From positions 44,370,220 through 44,434,219 of the forward strand of contig CM054063.1 in NCBI GenBank assembly GCA_028641055.1: a DNA stretch of 64,000 nucleotides, read 5' to 3'. Shown here one piece after another: positions 23,455 through 34,772 of this stretch. Within the stretch, counting starts at the first letter, position 1, and the number at the start of each line of letters is the position of its first letter. Both the position numbers and the translations under genes were made by a program. The stretch is from Alopecurus myosuroides (lineage: Eukaryota > Streptophyta > Magnoliopsida > Poales > Poaceae). The notes below the pieces were generated by a model. It was not told the origin of the DNA. It was given only the letters and a program-made list of their open reading frames with translations, and did no database searches.

Positions 23455-23575
23455 AGCCGTGGCGCACCAGAGCTGTGTGCGTCACGCGTAACTAATCCGT
23501 GGCGCACCAAAGCTATGTGCGTCACGCGTAACTAATCCGTGGCGCACCAAATCTGTGTGCGTCACGCCTATTATG
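23455..23575. repeat. Internal cluster of CACTA-type subterminal motifs
   Basis: Three tandem units of about 44 bp, each pairing CCGTGGCGCACC with TGTGCGTCACGCSTA. These are the same motifs as in the CACTA-1 subterminal regions, but they lie about 5 kb from the right end. They may mark the remnant end of a related CACTA absorbed into this one. Confidence 0.7.
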
Positions 23576-23594
23576 TCTTCTATTCAAAAGGGTA

Positions 23595-23700
23595 GAGCGA
23601 GGCTATCTATCACAACCGGCTCATCAGCCTAGTGGCTGGCCCCTCTCTCCCCAGCTCCATAGCACTGGTTCGAATCTTGCCACCCCCATTTTAATTTTTT
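23595..23700 (+). other. tRNA/SINE-like Pol III promoter sequence
   Basis: A-box-like CAGCCTAGTGG (23625-23635; 10 of 11 against TRGCNNAGYGG) and B-box-like GGTTCGAATCT (23667-23677; 10 of 11 against GGTTCGAANCC), spaced 31 bp, followed by a T-rich tail. It could be a degraded tRNA-derived SINE head. No acceptor stem or intact cloverleaf was confirmed. Confidence 0.35.
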
Positions 23701-23936
23701 TGTTTTTCCTTACGGAGTAATACAAAATAAATCAATATAAATTCAGAAAATGTGTTGATTAATATAAAATCAAGAAAATTGTTGATTATTGTTAACATCC
23801 TAGTTAGTGCATATATATTACATCGTCATCACTTCCTTCAAAATATGAAGTAAAGAAATGTGTTGATTAATATATATTACATCGTCATCACTTCCTCGAA
23901 TGCATGCAAACACCCGACACATCGTTGTTCTTAGAG

Positions 23937-26900
23937 CTAGCGTTTTACAATTTTCTTTCCCTTCTTTGCCGCGGTTGAGTAATTCAGTCCCGGAACACCA
24001 TGACTTCTTTGGTGGAATGGGCGACCTGTAGGTAGCGTTGTCCTGCTTCTTCTTGTTGTGTATTTCGTTCCATCGTCATTGTCATCTTCCATTTTCGGGT
24101 CACCGTACTGGTCAAAGTCTTGCTCGTTGGCTACTCCATCCATTCCGATGATGTTTCTTTTGCCTCTCCGCACGACAACACGGCTAGGCCTTGTCGGGTC
24201 AGTAATGAAGAAGCATTGCTCCACTTTGTTAGCCAAGACCCATGGCTCATTTTTTGCGGTGACATTCGTGCCGGATTTGGCTTCAGGTATCACCATGGTG
24301 GTGAAATATTGTCCTTCTTTCCTGACGCTCTTTGCCCATGTGACACGGAACATTGGCACCTTCTCTCCGCAGTAGTCGAGTTCCCATATCTCGTCGATCC
24401 TACCATAGTATCTTTCCTTGACGTCACCTGTTAATGATTCCATCGTTACCCCCCAGTTCTGGTATTCGCAGTTCCGGTCCTTATTTGCCGTGTAGAATGT
24501 GTAACCATTGATATCGTATGCCTGATATGTCATGAGGTTATGTGCGGGGCCTTGTGACAATGTGAGTATGAGTTTTTCTTCTTCAGAATAAGGCGTCTCC
24601 GGGTGATCGGTCATAATCTTCTTCCTGAACCACTATGTGAAATGGATGTTGTGCTCTCTGATTATTTCTGCTTCGGTCCTATTTTGTCCCCGGTCACTGT
24701 AGTACTTCGCGATTAGCAATTTGTGCTTTCCCAACCAAGGATCGACCACTGTTATATGTTGTAGCGCGACTAGGTTTGCTCTGTCAAAGTCGTTGCGTCG
24801 GCCCTGAAAGTCGACATTCATTTCGCGCTGGCCCTCGCGGTGTCCCCATCCACCGAGCCTGCCAAAGTGCCAGTTTACGGGCAGACCAGGGTTCTCATAT
24901 TTGTCTAGAAAATTCGTGCAGAAAGAGATTCACTCCTCTGTCAGAAAGCCCTTGGCAATGCTTGCGTCTGGACGGGCCCTGTTGCGGACGTATCCTTTGA
25001 TGGAACCATTCATCCTTTCGAACGCCATCATGGAGTGTAAAAACGGCGGCCCGAGCTGGATGATATCATCCACGACATGGACAAGGAGATGCACCATAAT
25101 GTCGAAGAATGCTAGCGGGAAGTATATCTCAAGCTCGCATAGTATCACCACGATCTCTTCCTGTAGCCTTGCGAGTTTCTTCACGCCAATCGACTTTCGA
25201 GAGATGACGTCAAAAAAGTTGCAGAGTCCAAACAGCGTTTCGCGGACGTGCTCGTCCATTATCCCTCGAATTGCAACTGGAAGTATCTGCGTCATCATCA
25301 CGTGACAGTCGTGAGACTTCATCCCGCTGAACTTCTGCTTTGGTACGTCTAGGTATCTGCTTATCTTCCCCGCATAACCGTAAGGAAATCTGACTCCAAG
25401 GAGGCATTTGAAGAATTGGTCGATCTCCTTCTCGCATAGCGTGAAGCACGAAGGGGGACAATAATATTCCGTCTTCTTGGCCTTTTTGCCCTTGCGGCGA
25501 CCTTCCGTCCCATCTAACACATCGTCATCATCATCGTCATCATCATCCGGTTTTCCTCCGTGGAGTTCGCCCCTGATATTCAAAAATCTCAAGTCGTTCC
25601 TTGCTTTTCGGCCCATCTTTGGTCCTCTCCGGCATGTTGAGCAGGGTGCCAAGCAGACTCTCGCACACGTTTTTCGTGATATGCATGAGGTCAAGGCAGT
25701 GGGGTGTGCGGAGAATCTTCCAGTACCTCAGGTCCCAGAGAACAGACCTTGTTTTCCATACACCCTCCAACGGCGCCGACGCCTGTCGCTTCTTTCCCGG
25801 CGCAGGGCACTCTTTCCAGTTCTTCAACGGCTCGTCGATTTCCTCGCCGCTCCTTTGACGTGGGGCTCTTCGCATCTCAACTTCATTGTTGAACAGATCT
25901 TTGCGTTTTCTCCACGGGTCATCCTTGCGAAGCCACCTTCGATGCCCCAAGAACACGGTTTTCGAAGACCCGGGGTTTCTCTCTAGCTGGACATACGTAG
26001 TGTCATCCATGCACCTAACGCATGCACAGAATCCGTGCGCCACCTGCCCCGCGACATATCCGTAACCGAGGTAGTCATGCACCGTCGTGATGAGCACGGC
26101 TCTCATTGGGAAAAACGTTTCTCCATAGGCGTCCCACGTATTGGCTGGCTCGTCCCATAACGTGGCTAGCTCCTCTTCCAACAACTGGACATACAGATTG
26201 ATGTCGTTACCTGGTTGTTTCGGCCCTTGAATAAGCATACTCATCTGTATGTACTTCCTCTTCAAGCACAACCAGGGGGGTAGGTTGTATATACATACAA
26301 ACACGGGCCAGGTGCTATGGGTGCTGCTCTGGTTGCCAAAAGGATTTAATCCATCTGTACTCATGCACAACCTGATGTTCCTTGGATCGTCGCCGAATTC
26401 GGGGTATTCGATGTCTAGCGCCTTCCACTGGCTAGCATCTGAGGGGTGTGTCAGCATCGTGTCATCCTTCTCCGGATCGATTCCATCATGCTCTTCTGGC
26501 TTCTTCCTTTCCGCGTGCCATCGCATGAGCTTCGCCTGTGTGGGGTCTGCGAAATACCGCTGCAGACGGGAAGTTATCGGAAAGTACCACACCACTTTTC
26601 GAGGAGAGGCCTTCTTCCCTGTCTTGTATCGAGTTGCGTCGCACACCGGGCATATGGTTCTCTCCGCGTCCGCGCCCCGATAGATGATGCAGTCATTAAT
26701 GCAAGCATGGTATTTCACGTGAGGTAAATCCAGAGGGCACACGACTTTTTTCGCCTCCTCGATGCTCGTTGGACACTTGTTCCCCGTGGGAAGACGGTCG
26801 TGCCAGAATGCCATGTTCTCATCGTAGCTCGCATCGGTCCATCGGTGTTTTGTCTTCATCTCGAGGGTCCTTAACGTTACGTTCAGACGGGTATCCTCGC

Positions 26901-27393
26901 TCACGCATCCTTCATACAATGGAGTGACGGCGTCTATCTCCAGTTGCGACAGCTTCGATTTCTCTCTAGCAGCAGCTCTGGTGTTGCTAGTCTCCTTGAG
27001 AAGCAGAGCTTGGACATGAGGGTCCTGCACCCAGTCCGATGATGATGTCACGACATCTTCATCATGATGTCCTTCGTCTTGATTATGATCATGTCCGACA
27101 TCTTCATCACGATGTCCTTCGTCTTGATTATGATCATGTCCTTCATCTTGATCATGATGTCCTTCATCATGTCCGGGCGACTCTTCATCTTCATCACTTG
27201 TCGGGTAAAGAGTGTAGCCATCCATGAAACCACGACGGATAAGGTGCGACTCCAAATCACCAGAATCGTATCTGATCAAGTGTTTCAGTTTGCATCTTCG
27301 ACAATGACATCTTATCTTCGTCATGCTATTTCGAAACATTTCGTCCGTCGCATGTTTCATAAATCTAGCCACGGTGCCTGTGCTTATATGCAT
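23937..27393 (-). pseudogene. CACTA-1 transposase (TNP2 family), decayed
   Basis: Reading from 27393: an N-terminal transposase-associated domain with a Cys/His cluster (CHCRRCKLKH); an acidic His-rich repeat (DEGH units, 27030-27190); the TNP2 core (PF02992 type, with KNVCESLLGTLLNMPERTKD); a DUF4218-like part (SHDCHVMMTQILPVAIRG); and a DUF4216-like C-terminus (GYTFYTANKD, IWELDY) to the stop at 23937. In En/Spm systems TNP2/TNPD is the endonuclease-like transposase. Three lesions: an extra base in the run at 25605-25608, TGA at 24930-24932 and TAG at 24633-24635. The stretch from 25694 to 23937 otherwise stays in one frame. A 3' splice site (TATGTAG) lies just 5' of the start. Confidence 0.88.
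27030..27190 (-). repeat. Minisatellite encoding a DEGH-type repeat in the transposase
   Basis: About four imperfect copies of a ~30-bp unit (GATGTCCTTCGTCTTGATTA...) that translates on the minus strand as alternating Asp/Glu/Gly/His. Both strands have open frames here only because of the repeat. Confidence 0.7.
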
Positions 27394-27482
27394 GGTTGCC
27401 TACATAGTAAAAAAAGATCAAATGAAAAATTAATTAGAATCAAATTATGTAATATATGGATGATGCATGCATGGTCGTCGAC

Positions 27483-27586
27483 GGAAAAATTCGGCATGAC
27501 CTATGCTAAAAATAGGACATTCTCGGAGTGCGTGGTCGCCGAAATGGAAATGAATCAACATTTTGGCAACACATGTCAACTCATTT
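27483..27586 (-). promoter_or_regulatory. Module shared by both CACTA-1 genes, copy upstream of TNP2
   Basis: GGAAAAATTCGGCATGACC to CAACTCATTT. It aligns along its length with 6935-7038. It ends about 90 bp upstream of the TNP2 start codon, separated from it by a likely 3' splice site. Confidence 0.55.
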
Positions 27587-28067
27587 TTAAGACATCCACA
27601 AATTTCATCAAAAATACGCAACCCAATTTCGCATATGTATATATGCAACCATATGAATCTTTTGTGACGACGCACGGCGCCGATACCGAGCGAGATCGAT
27701 CTATGAGAGATCTAGCGAGATCAACACACATACATACAACACATATACATATCCCTCCAACAACTCACCAACTATAGATCTTGCCGACACGAGACCGAGA
27801 GCGTACGTTTGTATGTGGCTATAGGAAGTGAAAAGATGGAAGGGAAAGTGGTAATAAAGTGAGAGATGGGGGTGGAGAGAAATGTTTACTAGATTCCCCT
27901 CACATATATATCAAATAAAATAGGTTAAATAAGTTTTAAATGGTGGGAAAATGGGGGAAATGGGATGGTGAGGAGGTGGGGGGCGACCAGATCTAAAATG
28001 GGGTGGAGATATAGGGGGATGGGAGGTGGGGGGGGTGGTCCCAACCACTTAAATTCGTCCCAGGTAT
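27587..28067. other. CACTA-1 right internal leader; no gene
   Basis: AT-rich with short CATACATACAACACATATACAT runs near 27730, then a purine-rich stretch with many GGTGGGG blocks (27930-28040). No open frame resembles a protein. Confidence 0.4.
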
Positions 28068-28437
28068 ACCCGTGACGCACCTAGGCCGCGGTGCGTCACG
28101 GCTATGTTGGATACCCGCGGCGCACCTTCCAGTGGTGCGTCACGGCTATAGATGCTACCCGTGGAAAAGATAGCCGTGACGCACCACCGGAAGGTGCGCC
28201 GCGGGTATGCAACATAGCCGTGACGCACCACTGCGTAGGTGCGTCGCGAGTATGCCTCGGAGGCTGGCCACCCCGGCCCCACACATAGGCGCGACGCGCC
28301 TTATATTTGGTGCGCCGCGGGTATGCCTTTAGGCGCGACGCACCAAACCGTGGTGCGCCACGGGTAATAGGCGTGACGTGCGAAACTTCAAGTGCGTCAC
28401 GGGTATCATCACTCCTATAGCCATTTTCCTAGTAGTG
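28068..28437. repeat. CACTA-1 right subterminal repeats and TIR
   Basis: About a dozen copies of TACCCGTGACGCACC / GGTGCGTCACGGCTA in both orientations, several as head-to-head pairs forming small palindromes, then TTTTCCTAGTAGTG. Confidence 0.85.
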
Positions 28438-28440
28438 GGG

Positions 28441-29943
28441 GATTCAAATAGAGAGATCGATGGAGATGACGCGGTAGCTATGGCGATGTGAGCAACTCCT
28501 ACCACTTCATCTTCTTCTTCATCTCCGGAGATATAGGTTTCTAGGACCGCCCCTTCTTGAACATAAAGGGCCCTTGGCACTCTTCTAGCGAAGTTCTTGT
28601 TTTGTGGAGCCTTGGCCTTGTTTTTGCGAACAAGCTTGCCTTCATTTTCTTCTCTTGGCTCAAAAGGGCACTCCTTCACGAAATGGTTTGCGCTACCACA
28701 GTTGTAGCATGTCCTTGGTCGCTCCCCCTTCTTCTTGTAGTTCTTGTTTCGTGGAGGTCTTGGAGAGCCGGCCTTGTGAGCTTCCCATCTCTTCCAATAT
28801 CCATGCATAGCAAGAGCAATGTATTTGTGAGCTCCGGTGCAGGTGTCCTCATAGTCTTCCTCATCATCATCATCTTCTTCACTTTCATCGACTCGAGCCA
28901 TTGCCTTTGACTTCAAAGTGAGGTTAGGTGACCTTCCCATTCCTCTAGAGCGAGCTAGAACATCATCCGCACTCTTGTGTGATAGAGAGATGGCGATGAA
29001 CTCACTACACCAATGGAATTGATATTATTGTAGTCCGCTCTTGTCCAGATACTAGTGGAGAGATTCTTCTCAAAGGGTGCAATGGCTTTGACAAATTTCC
29101 TCTTAATCCACTCATCGGAGATCTCTTCCTTTCCAAAGTCTCTCAATTGATTGGCAAGAGTGACAACTCTTCTATATAGCTCTTTCGGAGTCTCATCCTC
29201 ATGCATAACGAAGTTCTCGGAGTTATCAATGGCCACGTCATACTTGGAAGATTGGATGCTAGCATTTCCTTGAAACAAGGTGTCAAGCTTGTCCCAAGCT
29301 TCCTTGGCGGTCTTGCAACTGCGAATGTGAGTGAAATACTCCCTTGGGAGAGCCTTCTGGATGATGACAAGTGCAGTCTTGTTGAGTTGATATTCCACAT
29401 CCTCCCACGGAGTCAAGTTGCTCGGGTCATGAGGATGAAATCCATGAGTCACGCTCCTCCACAATGCGGTGCACGATCCGGAAATATGTGACTCCATTTC
29501 AAACTTCCAAGAAGAGAATTCATTAGTGTTAAGCATGGGAGGAATTCCAACATTAAGAATGTGTGGCATGGAAACAATTGGGTGGATGGAGTCATAATTT
29601 TGAGGTGGTGGAGCTTTTGGATTTCACCCCGAACCATTAGCCGTTTGAGACTTGGAGCCACCGGAACTCTCCTTTTCTTTGGCTTTAGCCTTTTGTGCGG
29701 CTTTAGCCTTTCCTCTTCCGAACTATCCTCATCGGAGATGTGGGGAGAGTTCGAGGGCCTCTTAGGTTTACCCATCATGTTCTCCAACATCTTCTTGATG
29801 GAGGAAACCTCAGAGCCTACACTAGAGCTAACCTTGGACAATTGGGTTTGGATGGTACATACCGTTGTCTCTAGGTTAGCTATAGTTTCATCCATTTTGG
29901 AGAGCTCCTCCTTAGAAGATCTGGGATCATCTCCGTTGACCAT
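28441..29943 (-). pseudogene. gag of element A (proximal part), frameshifted
   Basis: Starts at the ATG at 29943 (MVNGDDPRSSKEELSKMDET), 40 bp from the primer-binding site. The N-terminal part has a coiled coil and an acidic/Lys-rich stretch. A frame change at about 29560 leads into a UBN2/gag-polypeptide-like domain (LPREYFTHIRSCKTAKEAWD, DETPKELYRRVVTLANQLRD). A second frame change near 28990 leads into an acidic region and a CCHC knuckle (CYNCGSANHFVKEC, about 28730-28680). It then runs straight into the CACTA-1 insertion. No protease or RT is present here. Confidence 0.8.
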
Positions 29944-29982
29944 GATACTCTTAGGCGGTTAAGCTCGATAAAAAGAGCCGAG

Positions 29983-29994
29983 GCTCTGATACCA
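29983..29994 (-). other. Primer-binding site of element A
   Basis: The minus strand reads TGGTATCAGAGC two bases after the LTR end (CTTTCA). Confidence 0.85.
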
Positions 29995-29996
29995 AT

Positions 29997-31259
29997 TGAA
30001 AGTACACAAAGGTCAACTAGAGGGGGGGGGGGGTGAATAGGTGACCTACAAATTTGAATCCCTTTTTCAATTTTAGTGGGGCTTTAGGAAGCAAATAACT
30101 TGGTTATCTAGATGTGCAACTAAGTAGACACCCTATGTGAAAAGTAACGAGTATGCAATAGAAGTAAATGCAAGGCATAAGATAACCACAAGTGAAAACA
30201 CGGAGACGAGGATATGTTTCCCGTAGTTCCTTCTTAAAATAAGTACGTCTACGTTGGAGAGGTGGGGAGCCACCTAGGCGCTCCTCAATAGCACGGATGC
30301 GCACACCTTGTTCTCCTTGAGCTTCTCCGGTGAGGGAGATTCTCGTTTCCACTATGAGGTCGACTTGAAGGCGTTGACCAAACCTTTACAAGTGGTTGAG
30401 GCTACTCCACAAGTGAGATGGAGGCTCTCAACAATCCGAAGCTTCTTGCTACAAGGTGGAAGCTACAAGCACAAGGGTTTCCCTTGGATTACAAGGCAAC
30501 CAAGAGATTACAAGATCCCAAGAGGTATGGTGTGGGAACACAATTTTTGGCTTGGTAGAAAGGTAGATCTAGGCCTCTTCCATGAGATCCTTGAAGGGCA
30601 TCGAGTTTGGTTGGAGGAGGAGGGAGATCGGGGCGTTTTGAGCTCTTGAACAATGGAGGAGAGAGAGGAATGGACGAACTAGCTGTCTAGAGGAAGAAGA
30701 CAATTATTTATAGGCTCCTCCAATTTATGACCGTTGCAGTGCGCCAGGGACGGAATATTCCTGGGTTAGAACTGGAAATTTCCGGTGCAGCAAGGCCAGA
30801 TATTTTAAATATCCGGGGGGGGGCGGAATTTTGAATATTCCGGGGCCTGAAAATTCTGGCCAATATTCCGCCCCCATCTCTGCGCGCGGGCAGCAGCACC
30901 ATGCTGAAATTCTGCTAAGGACCAGGCCAAATATTTGTAATATCCGGGGGGAGAATTTTTGAAAAATCGGGGGCCGAAAATTTCCGTCCAATAGTCCGCC
31001 CCCATCTCTGCGCGCGGTCACCTGTGAAATCTCCAAAAACTGCTAAGGACCAGAGGGCCGGAAATTTGCCCCGGAATATTCCGGGCAAATATCCGCCCCA
31101 CCTTCTGTGCGCGGGCAGTTGGAGAAGGACACTTCGTCGTTTGAAGAGGCCAGAGGGGACGGAATATTCTGGTGCAAGGGCCGGATATTCCACCCTATAT
31201 CCACCGGAAATTCCGGGGCCAGCACCTGAAAAATCTGGTTGCAATATAGATCATTTTCA
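29997..31259 (-). repeat. LTR of element A, with palindrome-rich U3
   Basis: 1263 bp bounded by TGAAA...TTTCA on the minus strand. A minus-strand TATA box (CTATAAATA, about 30704-30714) lies mid-LTR. Upstream of it (30750-31220) the U3 contains many variants of an AT-centred palindrome such as GGAATATTCC and GGAAATTTCC, separated by GGGGCC and CCGCCCC. A run of 13 G lies near 30020-30033. Confidence 0.75.
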
Positions 31260-31396
31260 GAAAGCCTCTTTGAAGTTTTTGACAGCATTATCAATAATCA
31301 TATGAGAGGCCAGCTGTAGACTCTTAAACAACATTGTTAGAGAGAGGATACCCGCGTTGTTATCATCAACAAAATCATTAGAGGGATCATGAGCTT
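31260..31396 (-). other. Unresolved junction between elements A and B
   Basis: A minus-strand frame (DPSNDFVDDNNAGILSLT ... NAVKNFKEAF) ends exactly at the start of the element A LTR. It reads like coding sequence but does not continue the element B gag in a recognisable way. A deletion or a further element boundary is likely near 31390. Confidence 0.35.
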
Positions 31397-32107
31397 TCAG
31401 TTTCCTCCTGACTTATCCTTGTTCTTCTTAGTCCAAGAACTCTTCTTGAACTTAGCCTTATTATGCACAATCAACACTTGACTAACGTCTTTATTGAGAT
31501 CATCCTCTGCCGTTTTGAGCATCCCATGTATTTCAGTGATCTTCTTATCCATACCATGCATATGGTAGTTCAAGATGAACGGACCATACGCACTAGGAAG
31601 GGAGTTCAGAATTATATCAGTAGCGAACTCTTCGTTAATTGGGAATCCCAGCCGATCCAAAGACTGCACGTAACGAGTCATCTTGATTACATGCGGACTC
31701 AGTGGATCACCGTCTTTAAGCTTACAACCCAGCAAAGCTTGAGATACTTGATACCTCTCGGTCTTTGCCGGAGCCTGGAACATACTTTTGAGGCTTTCGA
31801 TCATATCGTAGGCCTCAACATTCTCAAACTGCTGTTGCAAGTCCGGTTCCATGTGTGCAAGCATAAGACAGCTAATTTCCGTAGACTCATCTCTAGTCTT
31901 ACGGTAGGCATTCATGATAGCGACAGTCGTATCATCATCAGGCTTTTCTGGAAGTGGAGTTTCTAGAACATGTTCTATCTTGTCATGCTTGAGGACTATC
32001 CACAGATTACAATACCAGTTGGTGAAATTAGTTCCATTAAGCGTATCTTTCTCTAGGATTGACCTCAACGCAAAAGTGGACAATTGAGGAAGGTTGGTAG
32101 GTGCCAT
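31397..32107 (-). CDS. Copia gag (element B), 3'-truncated
   Basis: 236 codons from the ATG at 32107 (MAPTNLPQLSTFALRSILEK). Residues about 20-200 are a UBN2/gag_pre-type domain (LNGTNFTNWYCNLWIVLKHD, SQALLGCKLKDGDPLSPHV, TDIILNSLPSAYGPF), which forms the particle shell. The C-terminus is Lys-rich (KFKKSSWTKKNKDKS) and the frame stops before any zinc knuckle or protease. The stop is probably created by the junction near 31390. The preserved part has no internal stop. Confidence 0.8.
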   Translation of the reverse strand: MAPTNLPQLSTFALRSILEKDTLNGTNFTNWYCNLWIVLKHDKIEHVLETPLPEKPDDDTTVAIMNAYRKTRDESTEISCLMLAHMEPDLQQQFENVEAYDMIESLKSMFQAPAKTERYQVSQALLGCKLKDGDPLSPHVIKMTRYVQSLDRLGFPINEEFATDIILNSLPSAYGPFILNYHMHGMDKKITEIHGMLKTAEDDLNKDVSQVLIVHNKAKFKKSSWTKKNKDKSGGN

Positions 32108-33445
32108 TGATCTACAAAAGAAAATATGCAAAACACTTAAGACATGTATTCATAAAAGAGCAGGCATAGTAAACACTTTAATACTTATGCTCCCACTAGA
32201 ACTAACACCCCTCCGATGGTTGCTAAGTGATTCAAGATCCTAAATAAGCAAGCCGACTAGTGAGCTTTAGCATCACCGCTAGCCGTCAAGTGATCTAGGT
32301 AGGCAACACCTTGCCAATCGTATCCAATACGACTCGTGTTAGTTGGGTGGCATCACATGCCCCTGCTCCCAACCTACCTCACCCCGAGCTGCACAACCGT
32401 TGTGATGGACTCGTCTAGCTTACCAAGTGCTTCCGCTATAAGAGTCCGACTCAAACCCACCTAATCGGAAAGAATTGGTAGCACCTCAATTTTATGAGCA
32501 AACTATCAAGAATGTCCGACTTGTGATGGTGCAGCACTGGCGGGGCGACCGACTAGACCTCATTTGAGGGATTAAAATCTACCAACTATCTAAATAGAGG
32601 TAAAAAGAGACATATCAATAACACAAATAAAGCAATTATAATGTGAAATGGTATGGCTCTCTTCATGGTGATCTCCATATCCGTAAAGCTTGTAAGTCGG
32701 CTCGTGCCAACTCTTATCACGTGTCATCTTACTCCATTTAGCCGACTTGTGCATCGACTTGCATGTCATCCGGGTTCTCCAACAAGCTACACTATCTAGT
32801 AAATAAAAAATTACATAGAGAATCTGACACGCAGGCCGTTATACAACAAAATGACAGCACCTAGGCTCTAGCCGGCTGACAACAACATGATACGCAGATC
32901 ACGTATGGATTACACACATCACATGCACATAAGCCATACCATTCACAACATCATGCAAAAACAAGTTATGCGTAGAAACGATATCTACCGGCGTTGTGAA
33001 ACTCGTAACGACATCTAAAGCGCTACGACAGGGCGAAGCCGGCGGTCCGTGTAATCGGGCAGCGCCCGACGTTTTTGGAAAACACAGATCTCATCTGCAT
33101 TCCGAACATGGGTTTCTTCATCGGATAAAACGATTTTACCCAAATCTGACCCGTATTCCGATTCGACCAAACTCTTTGATCTTCGATCACCGCAACTGGA
33201 TTTATGTGTCACGGTAATACCCCGATGGCGGAAACCGACCGATAGGGGTAAATTGTTTCACGACCTTAGTAGTATGATCACGGAAACCTGATAATCCATT
33301 AACCCCGAGTACGATTGATCTAATCAACCTTTATACAAAACCGATCTATCTTATAGAACGACCACCAAAACAGCAATTAGATCCAATCTAACACCAACTA
33401 CATATCCTATATGTGCGGATCTCGGGCCTAAAACCAGAAGCTACC
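32108..33445 (-). other. Untranslated leader of Copia element B
   Basis: No gene. Long leaders between primer-binding site and gag are usual in BARE-like elements. Confidence 0.6.
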
Positions 33446-33457
33446 GCTCTGATACCA
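33446..33457 (-). other. Primer-binding site of Copia element B
   Basis: The minus strand reads TGGTATCAGAGC one base after the LTR. Confidence 0.9.
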
Positions 33458-33458
33458 C

Positions 33459-34772
33459 TGTTGGAACGCGTAGAGATAAACGAAAACTTTTCTACGCGGT
33501 ACTTCCAAGACCTAGCCGAGGTAGAAGGCCATGAGGATTACCACTAGACGCGCGGTTGCGGACTATCGATGAAGCGCGTCAATGCAGTGTAGTCCCACGA
33601 TCTGATCCAGCCGATCCAATCCCACGAATGTCGAAGTGCTGAACGTACAACACCTCTGCCAGTATCCACACGTACGAGGAGGAGCTCCGACGGCGGACTG
33701 CTAGGTCCGGTGCGACGGCTGGACTGAGTGGGGCTAGGGGTCCCAACGCATGGGAGTGGGGTAACGTGCCCGCTGGGCAACCTGCGCCCCTCTTTATATA
33801 GCGAATGGTAGTGGGCTTCACAACACTTTTGGACCATTCCCTCTGTGATTCTGACTCACAAACTCAGTCCGTTTCCGGTTCGGGTCCAACCAGACCAATA
33901 TACTTGCTCCCGCTCTTAAGTGTACGACCCTGCAGGCTCATGGCGACTTGGGCAAGATTGGAGTCCGACTCCCAATCGATCAATCGGTAGCGACTCCTAG
34001 CAGAACGTGCCGAATCCCAATTGCCATAGAGTCATGACGACATACCTTCCAATGTGACTTTCATCTTAGTCCCTTTTGCCCCACGATATACCTTGTCGAA
34101 CTATAGGCGAATTATCGTCATCCTTAATAGCTCAACTCTCTTCTCGGTCTGTGATATATGATTCATCTGACTAACTCTTAGTCAATAGACCCAGTTAACA
34201 CTTAACTGAGTCACGCATGGCCATGCTTCTGGAATTATATCACTAGAGAGGGCCTAGAGAATATCTCTCCATTCGGAGGGGCAAAATCCCATCTTGATTA
34301 TCCACATCACGCAACTTACTTCTCATTTGACCCGAACTCTGCCTTGTTAAGGAATATCGTTTGACAGAACCTAAGTCGGTGATCCACAACTCGGATTGTG
34401 CAACAATCTCAGGTTTAAGGATTACATTGATTGAGACATGCAAATGACGACTTGCTCGTTGCATCTCAATATGGGTCAGCCCGACTTGCTAAACTCTTTA
34501 GCCAAGTCTGTGAACGTTTGAATGGCATCGTCATGCCCATGACAAGTGGAACCGAGTCATCAGCCAACACTCACATTAGTCTAGGGTGTGTGTCCAGCAC
34601 AACCTTGATGACCAAGTACAATTTAGTATGAATAACATGAATACATAGTTCCACAATCGAATCACATATTCAATGACATATATCAGATGTTCAAAACAAG
34701 GACGACTTAATGACTTTATGAATACATTGAGAATACATCATACATGATTTCCTCTAGGGCATATTCCCAACA
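33459..34772 (-). repeat. LTR of Copia element B
   Basis: 1314 bp, bounded by the inverted pair TGTTGG / CCAACA. A minus-strand TATA-like CTATATAAAG lies near 33795. The flanking base block at the outer end is CGTCG (34773-34777); its partner is not in the window. Confidence 0.88.

Larger units (their letters stand above)
431..28437 (-). mobile_element. CACTA-1, En/Spm-type DNA transposon
   Basis: The ends are perfect 14-bp inverted repeats CACTACTAGGAAAA (431-444 and 28424-28437), flanked by GGG at 428-430 and 28438-28440. Both flanks belong to the gag of element A. About 330 bp inside each end is packed with degenerate copies of GTGCGTCACGGSTA and its complement. Without the nested Gypsy it is about 13.5 kb. 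Minus-strand gene order is TNP2 transposase, Transposase_24/Ulp1-like gene, and a small RNase H1-N-like ORF. Both large genes are broken, so this copy cannot move by itself. TIR and TSD fit the CACTA superfamily exactly. Confidence 0.95.
1..31259 (-). mobile_element. Copia-like LTR retrotransposon A (5' part, hosts CACTA-1)
   Basis: On the minus strand the order is LTR (31259 to 29997), a tRNA-iMet type primer-binding site, gag from the ATG at 29943, and gag continuing past CACTA-1 into 430-1. The LTR ends form the inverted pair TGAAA / TTTCA. The gag has a UBN2-like central part and a CCHC zinc knuckle, which together with the primer site suggests Copia; no pol is inside the window, so the superfamily is inferred. 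The element runs off the left edge. It appears to sit next to or inside Copia element B, whose gag stops at about 31397. Confidence 0.7.
31397..34772 (-). mobile_element. Copia element B, 5' part (LTR, leader, gag)
   Basis: The minus strand reads LTR 34772-33459, primer-binding site, a 1.3-kb untranslated leader and gag. pol and the second LTR are missing from the window, either deleted or displaced to the left by element A. The LTR start TGTTGGGAATATGCCC is the signature of the BARE/Angela/WIS group. Confidence 0.85.

Noticed and set aside
27039..27777. Overlapping plus-strand ORFs opposite the TNP2 gene
   Set aside because: They arise from the DEGH minisatellite and lie antisense to a recognisable transposase.
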